A stretch of 64,000 nt of DNA, from positions 8,393,501-8,457,500 of the forward strand of contig NZ_CP047146.1 in NCBI RefSeq assembly GCF_009834125.1, in the 5' to 3' direction. Shown here piece after piece: positions 25,575 through 35,390 of this stretch. Below the pieces are notes generated by a model. That model had not been told where the DNA came from and ran no database searches. It was given only the letters and a program-made list of their open reading frames with translations. The number at the start of each line of letters is the position of its first letter. The first letter of the stretch is position 1. Position numbers and translations under genes: made by a program. Source of the stretch: Streptomyces sp. GS7 (lineage in GTDB: Bacteria; Actinomycetota; Actinomycetes; Streptomycetales; Streptomycetaceae).

Positions 25575-26564
25575 ATGGACTACTCAGCGCCCCCAATAAC
25601 CAACACGCCTCCACCGGCGACCAGTTCGGTCTCCGGCAAGGCGGTCCGCCCCGGTGACCGGATCTTCCTCGGGCTCTCCCGCGGCTCCGGGATCGCCCTC
25701 CTGGTGATCATGGCCGCCATCGGGGCCTTCCTCACCTACCGCTCCGTGCTCGCCATATCCGGCGACAAGAGCAACTTCTTCACCACCCTCGACTGGAACG
25801 CCGCCGGCCTGGAGCCCAAGTTCGGCATCGCGGTGCTCGCCTTCGGCACCGTGGTCAGCTCGGTCGTCGCGATGCTCATCGCGGTCCCGGTCGCGGTCGG
25901 CATCGCCCTCTTCATCTCGCACTACGCGCCGCGCAAGCTGGCCTCGCCGCTCGGCTACGTCATCGACCTGCTCGCGGCCGTCCCCAGCATCGTCTACGGC
26001 CTGTGGGGCGCGCTCTTCCTCGTACCGCACCTCGGCGGCCTCTACAGCTGGCTGAACGACTACCTCGGCTGGACCGGGATCTTCAGCTACAGCAACGGGG
26101 CCGCCCGCTCGCTGTTCACCGTCGGCATCCTGCTCGCGATCATGATCCTGCCGATCGTGACCAGCGTCAGCCGCGAGGTCTTCCTCCAGGTCCCCAAGAT
26201 GCACGAGGAGGCCGCGCTGGCCCTCGGCGCCACCCGCTGGGAAGTCATCCGGATGTCGGTGCTCCCCTTCGGCCGCTCCGGCGTCATCAGCGCCTCGATG
26301 CTGGGCCTGGGCCGGGCGCTGGGCGAGACGATGGCCGTCGCCACGGTCCTCTCCCCGAGCTTCCTGATCAACGCCAGCCTGCTGGACCCGGGCGGCGGCA
26401 CCTTCGCCCAGAACATCGCCAGCAAGTTCAGCGAGGCCGACACCTTCGGGCAGAACGCGCTGATCGCCTCCGGCCTCGTTCTCTTCGTGATCACGCTGCT
26501 CGTCAACGGCGCGGCACGCCTGATCATCGCCCGCCGCAAGGAGTACTCGGGGGCCGCAGCATGA
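25575..26564 (+). CDS. pstC: Phosphate ABC transporter permease PstC
   Basis: 329 residues with six transmembrane segments. The first is GIALLVIMAAIGAFLTY; the conserved permease loop is EEAALALGATRWEVIRMSVLP, which contacts PstB. The N-terminal 35 residues are hydrophilic, as usual. The stop codon overlaps the pstA ATG (ATGA), so the two half-channels are translated in equal amounts. Confidence 0.95.
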   Translation: MDYSAPPITNTPPPATSSVSGKAVRPGDRIFLGLSRGSGIALLVIMAAIGAFLTYRSVLAISGDKSNFFTTLDWNAAGLEPKFGIAVLAFGTVVSSVVAMLIAVPVAVGIALFISHYAPRKLASPLGYVIDLLAAVPSIVYGLWGALFLVPHLGGLYSWLNDYLGWTGIFSYSNGAARSLFTVGILLAIMILPIVTSVSREVFLQVPKMHEEAALALGATRWEVIRMSVLPFGRSGVISASMLGLGRALGETMAVATVLSPSFLINASLLDPGGGTFAQNIASKFSEADTFGQNALIASGLVLFVITLLVNGAARLIIARRKEYSGAAA

Positions 26565-27634
26565 CTGTCACCACCAGCCACCGTCGCCGCCGGGTCGCCG
26601 AACCCCGCAGCACCCTCTCCCTCAAGCAGGCCCGGCTCCCCCGCTGGACCCCGCCGGTCCTCGCGCTGGTCGCGGTCGGCGCCGGCTGCGGCATCGGACT
26701 GGGCGCCGGCCTGGACAGCACCGTCCAGTGGGGCCTGATCGCCGCACTGGTCTTCATCCTCGGGACGTACGTGCTGACCGCCGCCGTCGAGGGCGCCCGC
26801 CAGGCAAAGGACCGGCTGGCCACCAGCATGGTCTGGATCGCCTTCCTGCTCGCCGTCGTGCCGCTCGCCTCCCTCCTGTGGGAGACGGTCGCCCGCGGCA
26901 GCAAGGTCCTCAACGGCTACTTCCTGTCCCACTCGATGGGCACCCTCCCGGACGCGATGCCCGGCGGCGGTATCTACCACGCGATCATCGGCACCCTGGA
27001 GCAGGTCGGGCTGGCGACCCTGATCGCCGCGCCGATCGGTCTGCTGACGGCGATCTACCTGGTCGAGTACGGCCGCGGCAGACTCGCCCGGGTCGTCACC
27101 TTCTTCGTGGACGTGATGACCGGCATCCCCTCCATCGTGGCGGGACTCTTCATCCTCTCCGTGTGGATCCTGATCCTCGGCTTCGGCCCGTCCGGCTTCG
27201 CCGGCTCGATGGCCCTGGCGATCCTGATGATGCCGGTCGTGGTCCGCTCCACCGAGGAGATGCTCAAGCTCGTCCCGAACGAGCTGCGCGAAGCGTCCCT
27301 CGCCCTCGGCGTCCCCAAGTGGCGCACGATCCTGAAGGTCGTCCTCCCCACCTCGATCGGCGGCATCACCACCGGTGTCATGCTCGCCATCGCCCGGATC
27401 ACCGGTGAGACCGCCCCGGTGCTGCTCCTGGTGTGGGGCGCGAAGACGATCAACAACAACCCCTTCGAAGGCGCCCAGCAGTCGCTGCCGCTCTACGTGT
27501 TCCAGCAGTGGCAGCAGGGCTCCGACGCCTCGTACGACCGCGCCTGGTCCGCGGCGCTCGTGCTCATCGCCTTCGTCATGATCCTCAACCTGGTGGCCCG
27601 CGGCATCGCCCGCTGGAAAGCCCCGAAGCACTGA
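26561..27634 (+). CDS. pstA: Phosphate ABC transporter permease PstA
   Basis: 357 residues, with a basic N-terminus, two extra hydrophobic segments ([40 protein letters not shown]) and the six-helix PstA core. The EAA loop reads [20 protein letters not shown], and IPSIVAGLF is the typical core motif. Forms the phosphate channel with PstC. ATG 26561 overlaps the pstC stop. Confidence 0.95.
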   Translation: MTVTTSHRRRRVAEPRSTLSLKQARLPRWTPPVLALVAVGAGCGIGLGAGLDSTVQWGLIAALVFILGTYVLTAAVEGARQAKDRLATSMVWIAFLLAVVPLASLLWETVARGSKVLNGYFLSHSMGTLPDAMPGGGIYHAIIGTLEQVGLATLIAAPIGLLTAIYLVEYGRGRLARVVTFFVDVMTGIPSIVAGLFILSVWILILGFGPSGFAGSMALAILMMPVVVRSTEEMLKLVPNELREASLALGVPKWRTILKVVLPTSIGGITTGVMLAIARITGETAPVLLLVWGAKTINNNPFEGAQQSLPLYVFQQWQQGSDASYDRAWSAALVLIAFVMILNLVARGIARWKAPKH

Positions 27635-27672
27635 CCCGCGGCGCCCCGCCTGAGAAAGAAGCAGTGATCTAC

Positions 27673-28449
27673 ATGGCCAAGCGAATCGACGTCAGCGGCC
27701 TGAACGCGTACTACGGCACCCACAAGGCCATCGACGACATCTCCATGACCATCGAGCCGCGCTCGGTGACCGCCTTCATCGGCCCCTCCGGCTGCGGCAA
27801 GTCGACCTTCCTGCGCACCCTGAACCGGATGCACGAGGTCACCCCCGGCGGCCGGGTCGAGGGCAAGGTGATGCTGGACGACGAGAACCTCTACGGCTCC
27901 GGCGTCGACCCGGTCGCGGTCCGCCGCACCGTCGGCATGGTCTTCCAGCGCCCCAACCCGTTCCCGACGATGTCGATCTTCGACAACGTCGCGGCCGGGC
28001 TGCGGCTGAACGGCTCGTACAAGAAGAGCCGGCTCAAGGACATCGTCGAGAAGTCCCTCATCGGCGCCAACCTGTGGAACGAGGTCAAGGACCGTCTCCA
28101 CAAGCCCGGCTCCGGCCTCTCCGGCGGCCAGCAGCAGCGGCTGTGCATCGCCCGCGCCATCGCGGTCGAGCCGCAGGTGCTGCTGATGGACGAGCCCTGC
28201 TCGGCGCTCGACCCGATCTCCACCCTCGCCATCGAGGACCTGATCGGCGAGCTGAAGGAGCGCTTCACGATCGTCATCGTGACGCACAACATGCAGCAGG
28301 CCGCGCGGGTCTCGGACCGCACCGCGTTCTTCAACCTGGCGGCCGTCGGCAAGCCCGGCAAGCTGATCGAGATCGACGAGACCGAGCGGATCTTCTCCAA
28401 CCCCTCGGTCCAGGCCACGGAGGACTACATCTCCGGCCGCTTCGGCTAG
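27673..28449 (+). CDS. pstB: Phosphate ABC transporter ATP-binding protein PstB
   Basis: 258 residues, normal PstB length. Walker [10 protein letters not shown] at 37-45, the PstB-specific VFQRPNPFP in the Q-loop, signature LSGGQQQRL, Walker [17 protein letters not shown], and the end [10 protein letters not shown], which is nearly invariant in PstB. Cytoplasmic motor of the importer. It follows pstA after 38 bases; the transcript ends at the hairpin at 28534. Confidence 0.97.
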   Translation: MAKRIDVSGLNAYYGTHKAIDDISMTIEPRSVTAFIGPSGCGKSTFLRTLNRMHEVTPGGRVEGKVMLDDENLYGSGVDPVAVRRTVGMVFQRPNPFPTMSIFDNVAAGLRLNGSYKKSRLKDIVEKSLIGANLWNEVKDRLHKPGSGLSGGQQQRLCIARAIAVEPQVLLMDEPCSALDPISTLAIEDLIGELKERFTIVIVTHNMQQAARVSDRTAFFNLAAVGKPGKLIEIDETERIFSNPSVQATEDYISGRFG

Positions 28450-28533
28450 GGCGCACCGCCGGGCCCGGCCGCCAGGTCCCGCCCGGCCCCCTCCGCGTCC
28501 TGCGGTGCTGCATGGCGGTGCCACCGCATGACG

Positions 28534-28569
28534 AAGGGCCCGCCCCTCCTTCCCGGGGGGCGGGCCCTT
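28534..28569. terminator. Terminator between pstB and pitH1
   Basis: AAGGGCCCGCCCC (28534-28546) pairs with GGGGCGGGCCCTT (28557-28569) around a 10-base loop, followed by TCCTCTT. Placed between convergent pstB and pitH1. Confidence 0.85.
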
Positions 28570-28633
28570 TCCTCTTGCCCTTCTTGCCGCGGCCGTCTGC
28601 TCGCCGCGGCCGGCGGCCTGCGGTGACGTCGCG

Positions 28634-29632
28634 TCAGCCGAAGGCCAGCCGGATCAGCCAGTACGCCAGCCCGGCGACCAGCGCCGCCGCCGGCATGGTG
28701 ATGAACCAGCCCATCACGATGTTCTTGGCCACGCCCCAGCGCACCGCGCGCGGGCCCTTGGTCGAGCCGACGCCCATGATCGAGGCGGTGATGACGTGCG
28801 TGGTGGAGATCGGCGCGTGGAACATGAACGACGCGACGTACATCACCGAGGCGGACGTGGTCTCCGCGGCGAAGCCCTGCGGCGGGTCCAGCTCGATGAT
28901 CCGCCGGCCCAGCGTCCGCATGATCCGCCAGCCGCCCGCGTACGTACCGAGCGACATGGTGATCGCGCAGGCCAGCTTGACCCACAGCGGAATGGCGTCG
29001 TTCGGCTTCTCGATGTCGGCGATGACCAGGGCCATCACCACGACGCCCATGGTCTTCTGCGCGTCCTGGAGGCCGTGGCCGAGGGCCATGCCCGCCGCCG
29101 AGACGGTCTGCGCTATGCGGAAACCGCGCTTGGCCTTGTGCGGATTGGCCTTACGGAACAGCCACAGGATCAGCACCATCACGAGGTAGCCGAGGATCAG
29201 CCCTATCACCGGCGAGATGAACATCGGCAGGACGACCTTCGAGATCACCCCGGACCAGATCACCGTCGTGCCGCCGGCGAGCGCCGCACCGACCATGCCG
29301 CCGAACAGCGCGTGCGAGGACGACGACGGCAGCCCGAAGTACCAGGTGACGAGGTTCCAGACGACCGCGCCGAGCAGCGCGGCGAAGAGGATGCCCATCC
29401 CCTTGCTGCCGTGGGGGGACTCGATCAGCCCTTCGCTGACCGTCTTGGCGACGCCGCTGCCCAGGAAGGCACCGGCGAGGTTCATCACGGCCGCCATCGC
29501 CAGCGCGGCCCGCGGGGTCAGCGCCCTCGTCGACACCGAGGTCGCGATGGCGTTCGCGGAGTCGTGGAAGCCGTTGGTGTAGGTGAAACCGAGCGCGACC
29601 GCAATGGTCACGACGAGCGCGAAGGTGTCCAT
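28634..29632 (-). CDS. pitH1: Low-affinity inorganic phosphate transporter (PiT family)
   Basis: 332-residue PiT permease with about ten membrane segments. The two PiT signature repeats are present: GFTYTNGFHDSANAIATSVS (N-terminal) and APISTTHVITASIMGVGS (C-terminal), plus LPSSSSHALFGGMVG. It takes up metal-phosphate by proton symport when phosphate is abundant, complementing PstSCAB. Its place beside pstB and next to a DUF47 gene matches S. coelicolor pitH1; the symbol rests on that synteny. Confidence 0.93.
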   Translation of the reverse strand: MDTFALVVTIAVALGFTYTNGFHDSANAIATSVSTRALTPRAALAMAAVMNLAGAFLGSGVAKTVSEGLIESPHGSKGMGILFAALLGAVVWNLVTWYFGLPSSSSHALFGGMVGAALAGGTTVIWSGVISKVVLPMFISPVIGLILGYLVMVLILWLFRKANPHKAKRGFRIAQTVSAAGMALGHGLQDAQKTMGVVVMALVIADIEKPNDAIPLWVKLACAITMSLGTYAGGWRIMRTLGRRIIELDPPQGFAAETTSASVMYVASFMFHAPISTTHVITASIMGVGSTKGPRAVRWGVAKNIVMGWFITMPAAALVAGLAYWLIRLAFG

Positions 29633-29641
29633 GGCCGGGGC

Positions 29642-30262
29642 TCAGGACTCCTTGACCGCGATGGTCTCGACCGTGTTGGCGACGTGCTCGAACGCGTCCG
29701 CCGCCTCCTCCAGGATGTCCACGATCTGCTTGAGCTTGAGCACCTCGATGGCGTCGTACTTGCCGTTGAAGAGGTGGGCCAGCAGCTTGCGGTGGATCTG
29801 GTCGGCCTGGTTCTCCAGGCGGTTGACCTCGATCCAGTACTCGGTGAGGTTCGACATCGTGCGCAGGTTCGGCATCGCCTCGGCGGTCAGCTCGGCCGCC
29901 CGCGCCAGCACCTCGATCTGCTGCTCGATGCCCTTCGGCAGTTCCTCGACCTTGTAGAGGACGACCAGGTCGACCGCCTCTTCCATGAAGTCCATGATGT
30001 CGTCGAGGGACGAGGCGAGGTTGTAGATGTCCTCGCGGTCGAACGGCGTGATGAACGAGGAGTTCAGCTGGTGGAAGATCGCGTGCGTCGCGTCGTCTCC
30101 CGCGTGCTCAGCCGCCCGCATCCGCTCGGAGATCTCTGCCCGTGCGGAGGCGTCCGCCCCGAGCAGTTCCATCAGGAGCTTGGAGCCCGTGACGATGTTG
30201 TCCGCGGATGCGGCGAACATGTCGTAGAAGCTCGTCTCCCTGGGGGTCAGACGAAAGCGCAC
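29642..30262 (-). CDS. DUF47/PhoU-like accessory protein of the phosphate transporter
   Basis: 206-residue all-helical DUF47 protein, related to PhoU. It begins RFRLTPRETSFYDMFAASADN and carries conserved acidic helices, FDREDIYNLASSLDDIMDFMEE and EVNRLENQADQIHRKLL, typical of PhoU-type metal binding. Members are encoded beside PiT permeases and control or assist them. GTG 30262 has GAGGA upstream; nine bases separate it from pitH1, so they are one operon. No PHO box is seen before it. Confidence 0.92.
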   Translation of the reverse strand: MRFRLTPRETSFYDMFAASADNIVTGSKLLMELLGADASARAEISERMRAAEHAGDDATHAIFHQLNSSFITPFDREDIYNLASSLDDIMDFMEEAVDLVVLYKVEELPKGIEQQIEVLARAAELTAEAMPNLRTMSNLTEYWIEVNRLENQADQIHRKLLAHLFNGKYDAIEVLKLKQIVDILEEAADAFEHVANTVETIAVKES

Positions 30263-30407
30263 GTGAAATCCTCGGGGTGCATCGGATTCGGTCGAGTTGA
30301 TGCTAGGCGCATCATCCAGCCACAGCTAACCGGCATTCCTTCAGTGTCGCCCATCGGGCAGCATGCTCTGCACGGGGTACCTCGGGTGCCCGCAAACTTC
30401 GCTACGA

Positions 30408-30426
30408 TATACCCACCAGGGGTATA
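30408..30426 (+). promoter_or_regulatory. CsoR operator
   Basis: TATACCC (30408-30414) and GGGTATA (30420-30426) form a perfect dyad over a five-base centre; the core ATACCCACCAGGGGTAT matches the G/C-tract copper-repressor operators known for CsoR. It lies 31 bases before the csoR start, so csoR is autoregulated. Confidence 0.85.
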
Positions 30427-30456
30427 CGGATCGCCTCAATACCACGGGAGATGGCC

Positions 30457-30897
30457 ATGACGACGACGGACGCCGACACCAACGGCAGCACCGCAGCCGC
30501 CGCGGCCTGCCACGGCCCCGACCCCGAATCCGCCCCCCTCGACGGCCCCGGCGCTGTGACCGACGACGCTGCACAGACCTCCCCGCACGCCCCGCACGGC
30601 TACGCCAAGCAAAAGGACGCGCACATCAAGCGACTGCGCCGTATCGAGGGCCAGATCCGCGGGCTCCAGCGCATGCTCGAAGAGGACGTCTACTGCATCG
30701 ACATCCTCACCCAGGTCTCGGCGAGCACGAAGGGCCTGCAGTCCTTCGGCCTCCAGCTGCTGGAGGAGCACCTCCGGCACTGCGTCGCCGCCGCGGTCAT
30801 CGAGAGCTCCGCTCCGGGCGCCGTGAAGGGCCCCGAGGCCATCGACGCCAAGGTCCGGGAGGCGACCAGGGCCATCGAGCGGATGCTGCGCACCTGA
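30457..30897 (+). CDS. csoR: Copper-sensing repressor CsoR
   Basis: 146 residues. After a poorly conserved 50-residue N-terminal extension comes the four-helix CsoR/RcnR domain: HIKRLRRIEGQIRGLQRML, DVYCIDILTQVSA, LLEEHLRHCVAAAV. The Cu(I) ligands Cys80, His105 and Cys109 have the same 25/4 spacing as the Cys-His-Cys site of S. lividans CsoR. It releases DNA on binding Cu(I). ATG 30457 is preferred over 30451 because GGGAG is then seven bases upstream. A dyad operator precedes the gene. Confidence 0.93.
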   Translation: MTTTDADTNGSTAAAAACHGPDPESAPLDGPGAVTDDAAQTSPHAPHGYAKQKDAHIKRLRRIEGQIRGLQRMLEEDVYCIDILTQVSASTKGLQSFGLQLLEEHLRHCVAAAVIESSAPGAVKGPEAIDAKVREATRAIERMLRT

Positions 30898-30941
30898 CGT
30901 CCGGCGACCGGTCCGGTCACGTCGGATCGAGTCAGGCCGGG

Positions 30942-31118
30942 TCAGGAGGTCTCGGCCGCCTCGCGGTCGACCCCGTCCACGTGCAGCACCTCGTCGATCC
31001 GGTCCGCACTGAGCCGGTCCTCGTTCGCCGCGGCCGCCGCGATCATCAACTCACCGGTGAGGTCGATCTCGGCGAGGGCCACATGGTCCTGAACCGTCGG
31101 ATGGCGATGGGCGGGCAC
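30942..31118 (-). CDS. Small conserved hypothetical protein
   Basis: 58 residues: PAHRHPTVQDHVALAEIDLT, then GELMIAAAAANEDRLSADRI and DEVLHVDG. Helical, acidic, no signal or membrane segment. It has an excellent ribosome site (GAGGAGGT) before the GTG at 31118 and a stop at the right place, and the sequence looks like a small Streptomyces family I have seen without function. Convergent with csoR. Confidence 0.7.
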   Translation of the reverse strand: MPAHRHPTVQDHVALAEIDLTGELMIAAAAANEDRLSADRIDEVLHVDGVDREAAETS

Positions 31119-31288
31119 GTCCAACACCTCCTCTTTCGAGCGCCTTCCCACGCCTGTGGTGGTTACCCGCCAGCGTAGGGACGGCCGCACGCCCCGCACA
31201 TGGCACGGAAGGACCATTTCCGCCACCAGGCAGAGACCTCCGGCGCCTGCCACGGGCATACCCACGGCCCCGAAAGCGGCGGCCGCCC

Positions 31289-32149
31289 CTAGGGCTTCGC
31301 CTCCGCGATCTTCCCGGAGTAGATGTCCCGCCGGTCCGGCAGCCGCACCGCCGACTTCGCACCGAATCCGTACAACTCGGTCGTGGCGGTCACCAACGCC
31401 CCCTGCGGCGAGCCGTTGGCGAACCGGAACCGCTCCCGCACCCTGCGCAGCCGCCCGGCCTCGTCCAGATACGCGTCGAACGGCACCACACCCGTGGTGA
31501 ACCCTTTTTCCGCCGCGACCAGCGCCGGCCTGGTCCGCGCCGACGCCGCGCCCGCCGCCGCGGTCAGGTCGGTCGTCCCGCGGTAGTGCCGCACCTCGAC
31601 CCCGCCGAGCCGCTCCGGGCCCTGGTAGGTCACCTTCCGCGCCCCGCGCAGCAGTTCGGCGGCGGCCAGCGGATCGGTCGCCCCGCCGGTGACCAGGTTC
31701 CCGTCGGCCAGCGAGGCGGTGTCCACCCGCACCCACTTGTCGGCCGGCACCCCCGCACCGCGGTTCTTCATGAACAGCGCACCGGGCGCCAGGATTTCCG
31801 TGATCGGCTGATGGCCGCCGCTCGGCTTGCCCTTCAGATCCGGCAGCACCACCCGCAGCTGCCCGCTACCGGCCGCGAAGTCATAGCTCCCGGCGCCCCG
31901 GATGGCCACCCGGGTCCCGCCGCTGACCGTCTCCATCTCCGTCCGGACCTTGGCGGAGCCGGCCCTGGCGAGGGTGTCGGGGCTGTGCCGCACCACCTCG
32001 GCGGCTGCCGCCCGGGGCGGCGCCGCCTGGTCGTCCGCGGCGGCGCCGCTCGGTGAGCAGCCCGTCGCCAGCAGTCCCGCCATCAGTCCCGTCCCGCACA
32101 CCACGGCCGTGGCCACCGCACCGCCGCCGCGCCTGTCCTGCACCACCAT
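31289..32149 (-). CDS. Secreted lipoprotein, LolA/LppX-like
   Basis: 286 residues. N-terminal signal ending in the lipobox LATGCSPSG, an Ala-rich linker, then a beta-rich domain of the LppX/LprG/LolA-like type (SGGTRVAIRGAGSYDFAAG, KVTYQGPERLGGVEVRHYRG, FDAYLDEAGRLRRVRERF). Such lipoproteins bind lipids or hydrophobic ligands at the outer face of the membrane. Function here is inferred from fold only. Monocistronic. Confidence 0.82.
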   Translation of the reverse strand: MVVQDRRGGGAVATAVVCGTGLMAGLLATGCSPSGAAADDQAAPPRAAAAEVVRHSPDTLARAGSAKVRTEMETVSGGTRVAIRGAGSYDFAAGSGQLRVVLPDLKGKPSGGHQPITEILAPGALFMKNRGAGVPADKWVRVDTASLADGNLVTGGATDPLAAAELLRGARKVTYQGPERLGGVEVRHYRGTTDLTAAAGAASARTRPALVAAEKGFTTGVVPFDAYLDEAGRLRRVRERFRFANGSPQGALVTATTELYGFGAKSAVRLPDRRDIYSGKIAEAKP

Positions 32150-32320
32150 GCGTACGAGCCCCCTCGGCCGCTGTGTCCGGGACCGCCTGGGCCGGCCGGT
32201 CCGCTCGGGACGGTCGGACGTTCCGCCGCCCGCTCGACTGACGGTGCGTCGACCGATCCTTTCAACGACTGTTCCGGGGGCTCGTCACGCAACGGCACCT
32301 GGGGCGCGTAGCGTGGCGGG

Positions 32321-32506
32321 GTGCCCGACCGCCCCCCGCACCGCCTCGTCACCGTCGAACGCGGATCCTTCTGCCTGGCCCGCTGCGACTGCGGCTGGAC
32401 CGGCATGGCCCGCCGCGCCCGCTCCCAGGCGCGTACGGATGCCGAGCGCCATCTCGCCGAGGCCGGGGGCGGCCCGGAGCCGGCCGCCGGCCGCCCCGTG
32501 GAATGA
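32321..32506 (+). CDS. Small Cys-containing conserved protein
   Basis: 61 residues: HRLVTVERGSFCLARCDCGW followed by TGMARRARSQARTDAERHLAEA. The Cys-x3-Cys-x-Cys group could hold zinc. A TAGCGT -10 at 32309 is six bases before the GTG, the leaderless arrangement, which supports a real gene. I recall the sequence as a Streptomyces-conserved small protein of unknown role. Confidence 0.7.
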   Translation: MPDRPPHRLVTVERGSFCLARCDCGWTGMARRARSQARTDAERHLAEAGGGPEPAAGRPVE

Positions 32507-32748
32507 GCCCGTCCGTTCCGGGAACCCGTTACCCCCCGCGCCGCATCTGAGGAGTGGGGGACACAAGAGCACCGCGCGGTAACGGATTTCACTCACGACA
32601 CCGGACGGCGGGGTGCCCCGGCGGATTGCGGCCACAGGGGAAACGCGGCCCCGCCGGGTGCGGTGTCCCGGCACACGCCCCACGACCACGGCCGGCCCGC
32701 CGGCCGGCAGGGGCCGGACCGTACGACAATCAAGGGGGATTCATCCCA

Positions 32749-34326
32749 GTGAAGCGGCGCACACTCCTCACGGCCGGCGGCCTGACGGCCACCTCCCTCG
32801 CCCTGGCCACCGGCTGCGACGGCCCGTCCGGCGGGGCCGACGCCGCCTCCGGCACCACCGCAGGCACCATGAACACCGCGGCCTCCGCCAAGACCCCCGC
32901 CACCCAGGCATCCTGGAGCGCGCTGGGCAAAAGCCTCGACGGCCGGCTGATACGCGGCTCGGACGCGGCGTACGCCACCGCCCGGCGCCTCTACAACACC
33001 CGCTACGACGGCCTCAAGCCGTCCGCCATCGCCTATGTGAAGCACCCCGGCGACATCGCCGAATGCCTCTCCTTCGCCCGCCGCTACAACGCCCCGATAG
33101 CCATACGCAGCGGCGGCCACTCCTACGCGGGCTACTCCAGCGGCAACGGCAAGCTCATCATCGACGTCTCCTCGCTCGCCAAGGTCGGCGCGCCCTCCGG
33201 CGGCGTCACCCGGATCGGCGCCGGCGCCAAGCTCATCGACGTCTACGAGGGCCTGGCCGCGCACGGGGTGACGGTCCCCGGCGGCTCCTGCCCCACCGTC
33301 GGCATATCCGGCCTCACCCTCGGCGGCGGCCACGGCGTGGTCTCCCGGGCGTACGGCCTGACCTGCGACAGCCTGGTCGGCGCCACCGTCGTGACGGCCG
33401 ACGGGAAGACCGTCGACTGCGACAAGGACCACCACTCCGACCTCTTCTGGGCACTGCGCGGCGCCGGCAACGGCAACTTCGGCGTGGTCACCGAACTCCG
33501 CTTCCGTACGCACCCGGCGCCCCGCGCGGTGATGGGGTACATGACCTGGCCGTGGGCCAAGGCCGCGGCGGTGCTGGGCTCCTGGCAGAAGTGGGGCCCG
33601 GCGCAGGCCGACGAGATATGGTCCACCGCCCACTTCGACGCCCGCCCCGGCGGCACCCCGGCCGTCTCCGTCGCGGCCTTCTCCCTCGGCAGCCACGACG
33701 ACCTCCAGAACGCCGTCGACAAGCTCGCCGACCAGCCCGGCGGCCCCGGCCCGGCCACCAGCGTGCACCTCACCCCGATCGGCTACCTCGACGCGATGGA
33801 GGCGTACGCGGGCTGCTCCTCCAAGTCGAACGCGCAGTGCCACATGCCGGGTTCGCTGCCCGGCCACACCGGGGACGGCCGGCTGGGCCGGGAGACCTAC
33901 GCCGCCCGCTCGCACTTCTTCGACCGCTCGCTGTCCGCGGACGGCATCCACACCCTGCTGGCCCAGATAGAGAGCGGCGGGCGCAAGGGCGTCACCGGCA
34001 ATGTCGCGCTGACCGCGCTGGGCGGGGCGGTCAACCGCGTGGGCGCCTCGGAGACCGCCTTCGTCCACCGCGGATCGCGGTTCCTGGCCCAGTACTTGAC
34101 GTCCTGGCCGGCCGACGGCACCCCCGGCGCGCGGACCGCCTGGCTGGATGCCTTCCATGGCGCGATGCAGCGCCACTCCTCCGGCGCCGCGTACCAGAAC
34201 TACACCGACCCCGGCCTGTCCGACTGGAAGGCCGCCTACTACGGCAACGCCGCCACCCGCCTCGCCCAGGTCAAGCAGACCTACGACCCGCAGCGGCTGT
34301 TCAGCACCTTCGCCCAGGCGCTCTGA
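32749..34326 (+). CDS. Secreted FAD-linked oxidoreductase (berberine-bridge type)
   Basis: 525 residues. The N-terminus KRRTLLTAGGLTATSLAL with ATGCDG combines a twin-arginine-like start and a lipobox, so it is probably exported folded and lipid-anchored. The FAD domain has both expected covalent attachment points: His in IRSGGHSYAGYSSG and Cys in GGSCPTVGISGLTLGGGHG. The berberine-bridge C-terminal segment ends YGNAATRLAQVKQTYDPQRL. Members oxidise alcohols, sugars or secondary-metabolite intermediates. Start GTG 32749 follows AAGGGGGA. Confidence 0.9.
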   Translation: MKRRTLLTAGGLTATSLALATGCDGPSGGADAASGTTAGTMNTAASAKTPATQASWSALGKSLDGRLIRGSDAAYATARRLYNTRYDGLKPSAIAYVKHPGDIAECLSFARRYNAPIAIRSGGHSYAGYSSGNGKLIIDVSSLAKVGAPSGGVTRIGAGAKLIDVYEGLAAHGVTVPGGSCPTVGISGLTLGGGHGVVSRAYGLTCDSLVGATVVTADGKTVDCDKDHHSDLFWALRGAGNGNFGVVTELRFRTHPAPRAVMGYMTWPWAKAAAVLGSWQKWGPAQADEIWSTAHFDARPGGTPAVSVAAFSLGSHDDLQNAVDKLADQPGGPGPATSVHLTPIGYLDAMEAYAGCSSKSNAQCHMPGSLPGHTGDGRLGRETYAARSHFFDRSLSADGIHTLLAQIESGGRKGVTGNVALTALGGAVNRVGASETAFVHRGSRFLAQYLTSWPADGTPGARTAWLDAFHGAMQRHSSGAAYQNYTDPGLSDWKAAYYGNAATRLAQVKQTYDPQRLFSTFAQAL

Positions 34327-34434
34327 GGATCCCGCGGGGTCCCGCGCACACGGATGCCCCGGCTCCTCCAGGAGGGGCCGGGCCATCCGCGCCCGCCAGG
34401 TCTTCGCCGCGCCGTCCGCCGAACTGAACGGCCG

Positions 34435-35163
34435 TCAGGCCGCCAGGTCCTTGTCCCGCTCGTCGTGCCGCCGCACCGCCGGCTCCGTGGCCACCACCGG
34501 GCCGCTCTCACCGCCGCGGCCGGCCGGTGCCGCCTCCGCCGCCGGTACGCCCGGGGCCCGCACCAGCCAGGCCAGCCGCGACCGGCCGGCCGCGCTCGCC
34601 AGCGGCACCAGCAGCGCCTGCGCGAGCGGCGCCAGCAGCAGCGCGACGGCCGTGCCGAGGGCGAAGCCGCCGATGACGTCGGTCGGGTAGTGGACGCCCA
34701 GGTAGACCCGGCTGAAGCCCTCCAGCAGCGCCAACCCGATACCGATCAGGCCGTACTTGCGGTGCGCGACGAACAGGCCGACACCGACCGCCATCGTGAG
34801 CGTCGCATGGTCGCTGACGAACGAGAAGTCGGTCTTGCCGGGGATCAGCACGTCGAGTCCGGCATGCTCCTTGAACGGCCGCGGGCGCCCGACGAAGCCC
34901 CGGATCGGGATGTTGGCCAGCAGCGCCAGTCCGGCGGCGAGCGGCGCCCACAGCAGCCCGGCGATGGCGGCCGGCCCGTCCGGCCTGCGCCGGGCGGCCC
35001 ACCAGGCGATCAGACACAGCACTCCGAGGGCGGCGACGATGCCGTACTCGCCGAGAAACTCCATCGCGCGGTTGACCCAGTGCGGGGCAGCCTTCGCGAG
35101 GCCGTTGATGCCGTCGAGCACGTCGACGTCAGGGTTCGGCCCCTCCAGTGCGAGTCCAGCCAT
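34435..35163 (-). CDS. PAP2-family membrane phosphatase
   Basis: 242 residues with five or six membrane helices. The three phosphatase motifs are present: GRPRPFKEHAG, FVSDHATLTMAVG and RVYLGVHYPTDVIGG (catalytic His residues in the last two). Likely a lipid phosphate or undecaprenyl-pyrophosphate phosphatase acting at the outer side of the membrane. The C-terminal 50 residues are a polar tail. Confidence 0.9.
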   Translation of the reverse strand: MAGLALEGPNPDVDVLDGINGLAKAAPHWVNRAMEFLGEYGIVAALGVLCLIAWWAARRRPDGPAAIAGLLWAPLAAGLALLANIPIRGFVGRPRPFKEHAGLDVLIPGKTDFSFVSDHATLTMAVGVGLFVAHRKYGLIGIGLALLEGFSRVYLGVHYPTDVIGGFALGTAVALLLAPLAQALLVPLASAAGRSRLAWLVRAPGVPAAEAAPAGRGGESGPVVATEPAVRRHDERDKDLAA

Positions 35164-35390
35164 CTGACGTGGCCCCTTATCTTTCGCGCGCGCGAGCGCC
35201 GTGGTGTGCTGCCAACCCCCGTTGCCCCGTCGTGTGGTCGTCGAGCGTGTGCGGCCTACGAGCCCTGCTGTGGCGCTGTGTCCCCACGCCAGGAAAACGC
35301 GTCGCCCACCCCCGGCGTTCCACTCTCCACCGGATGATCACCAGGACGTTATCGAAGCTTGATTCGTCCTCGCAGTTCAGGGCCTTATGT
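35164..35390. other. Intergenic region between PAP2 and transglycosylase genes
   Basis: Both flanking genes are on the minus strand. No gene recognised; it should hold the PAP2 promoter and the end of the transglycosylase transcript. Confidence 0.4.
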
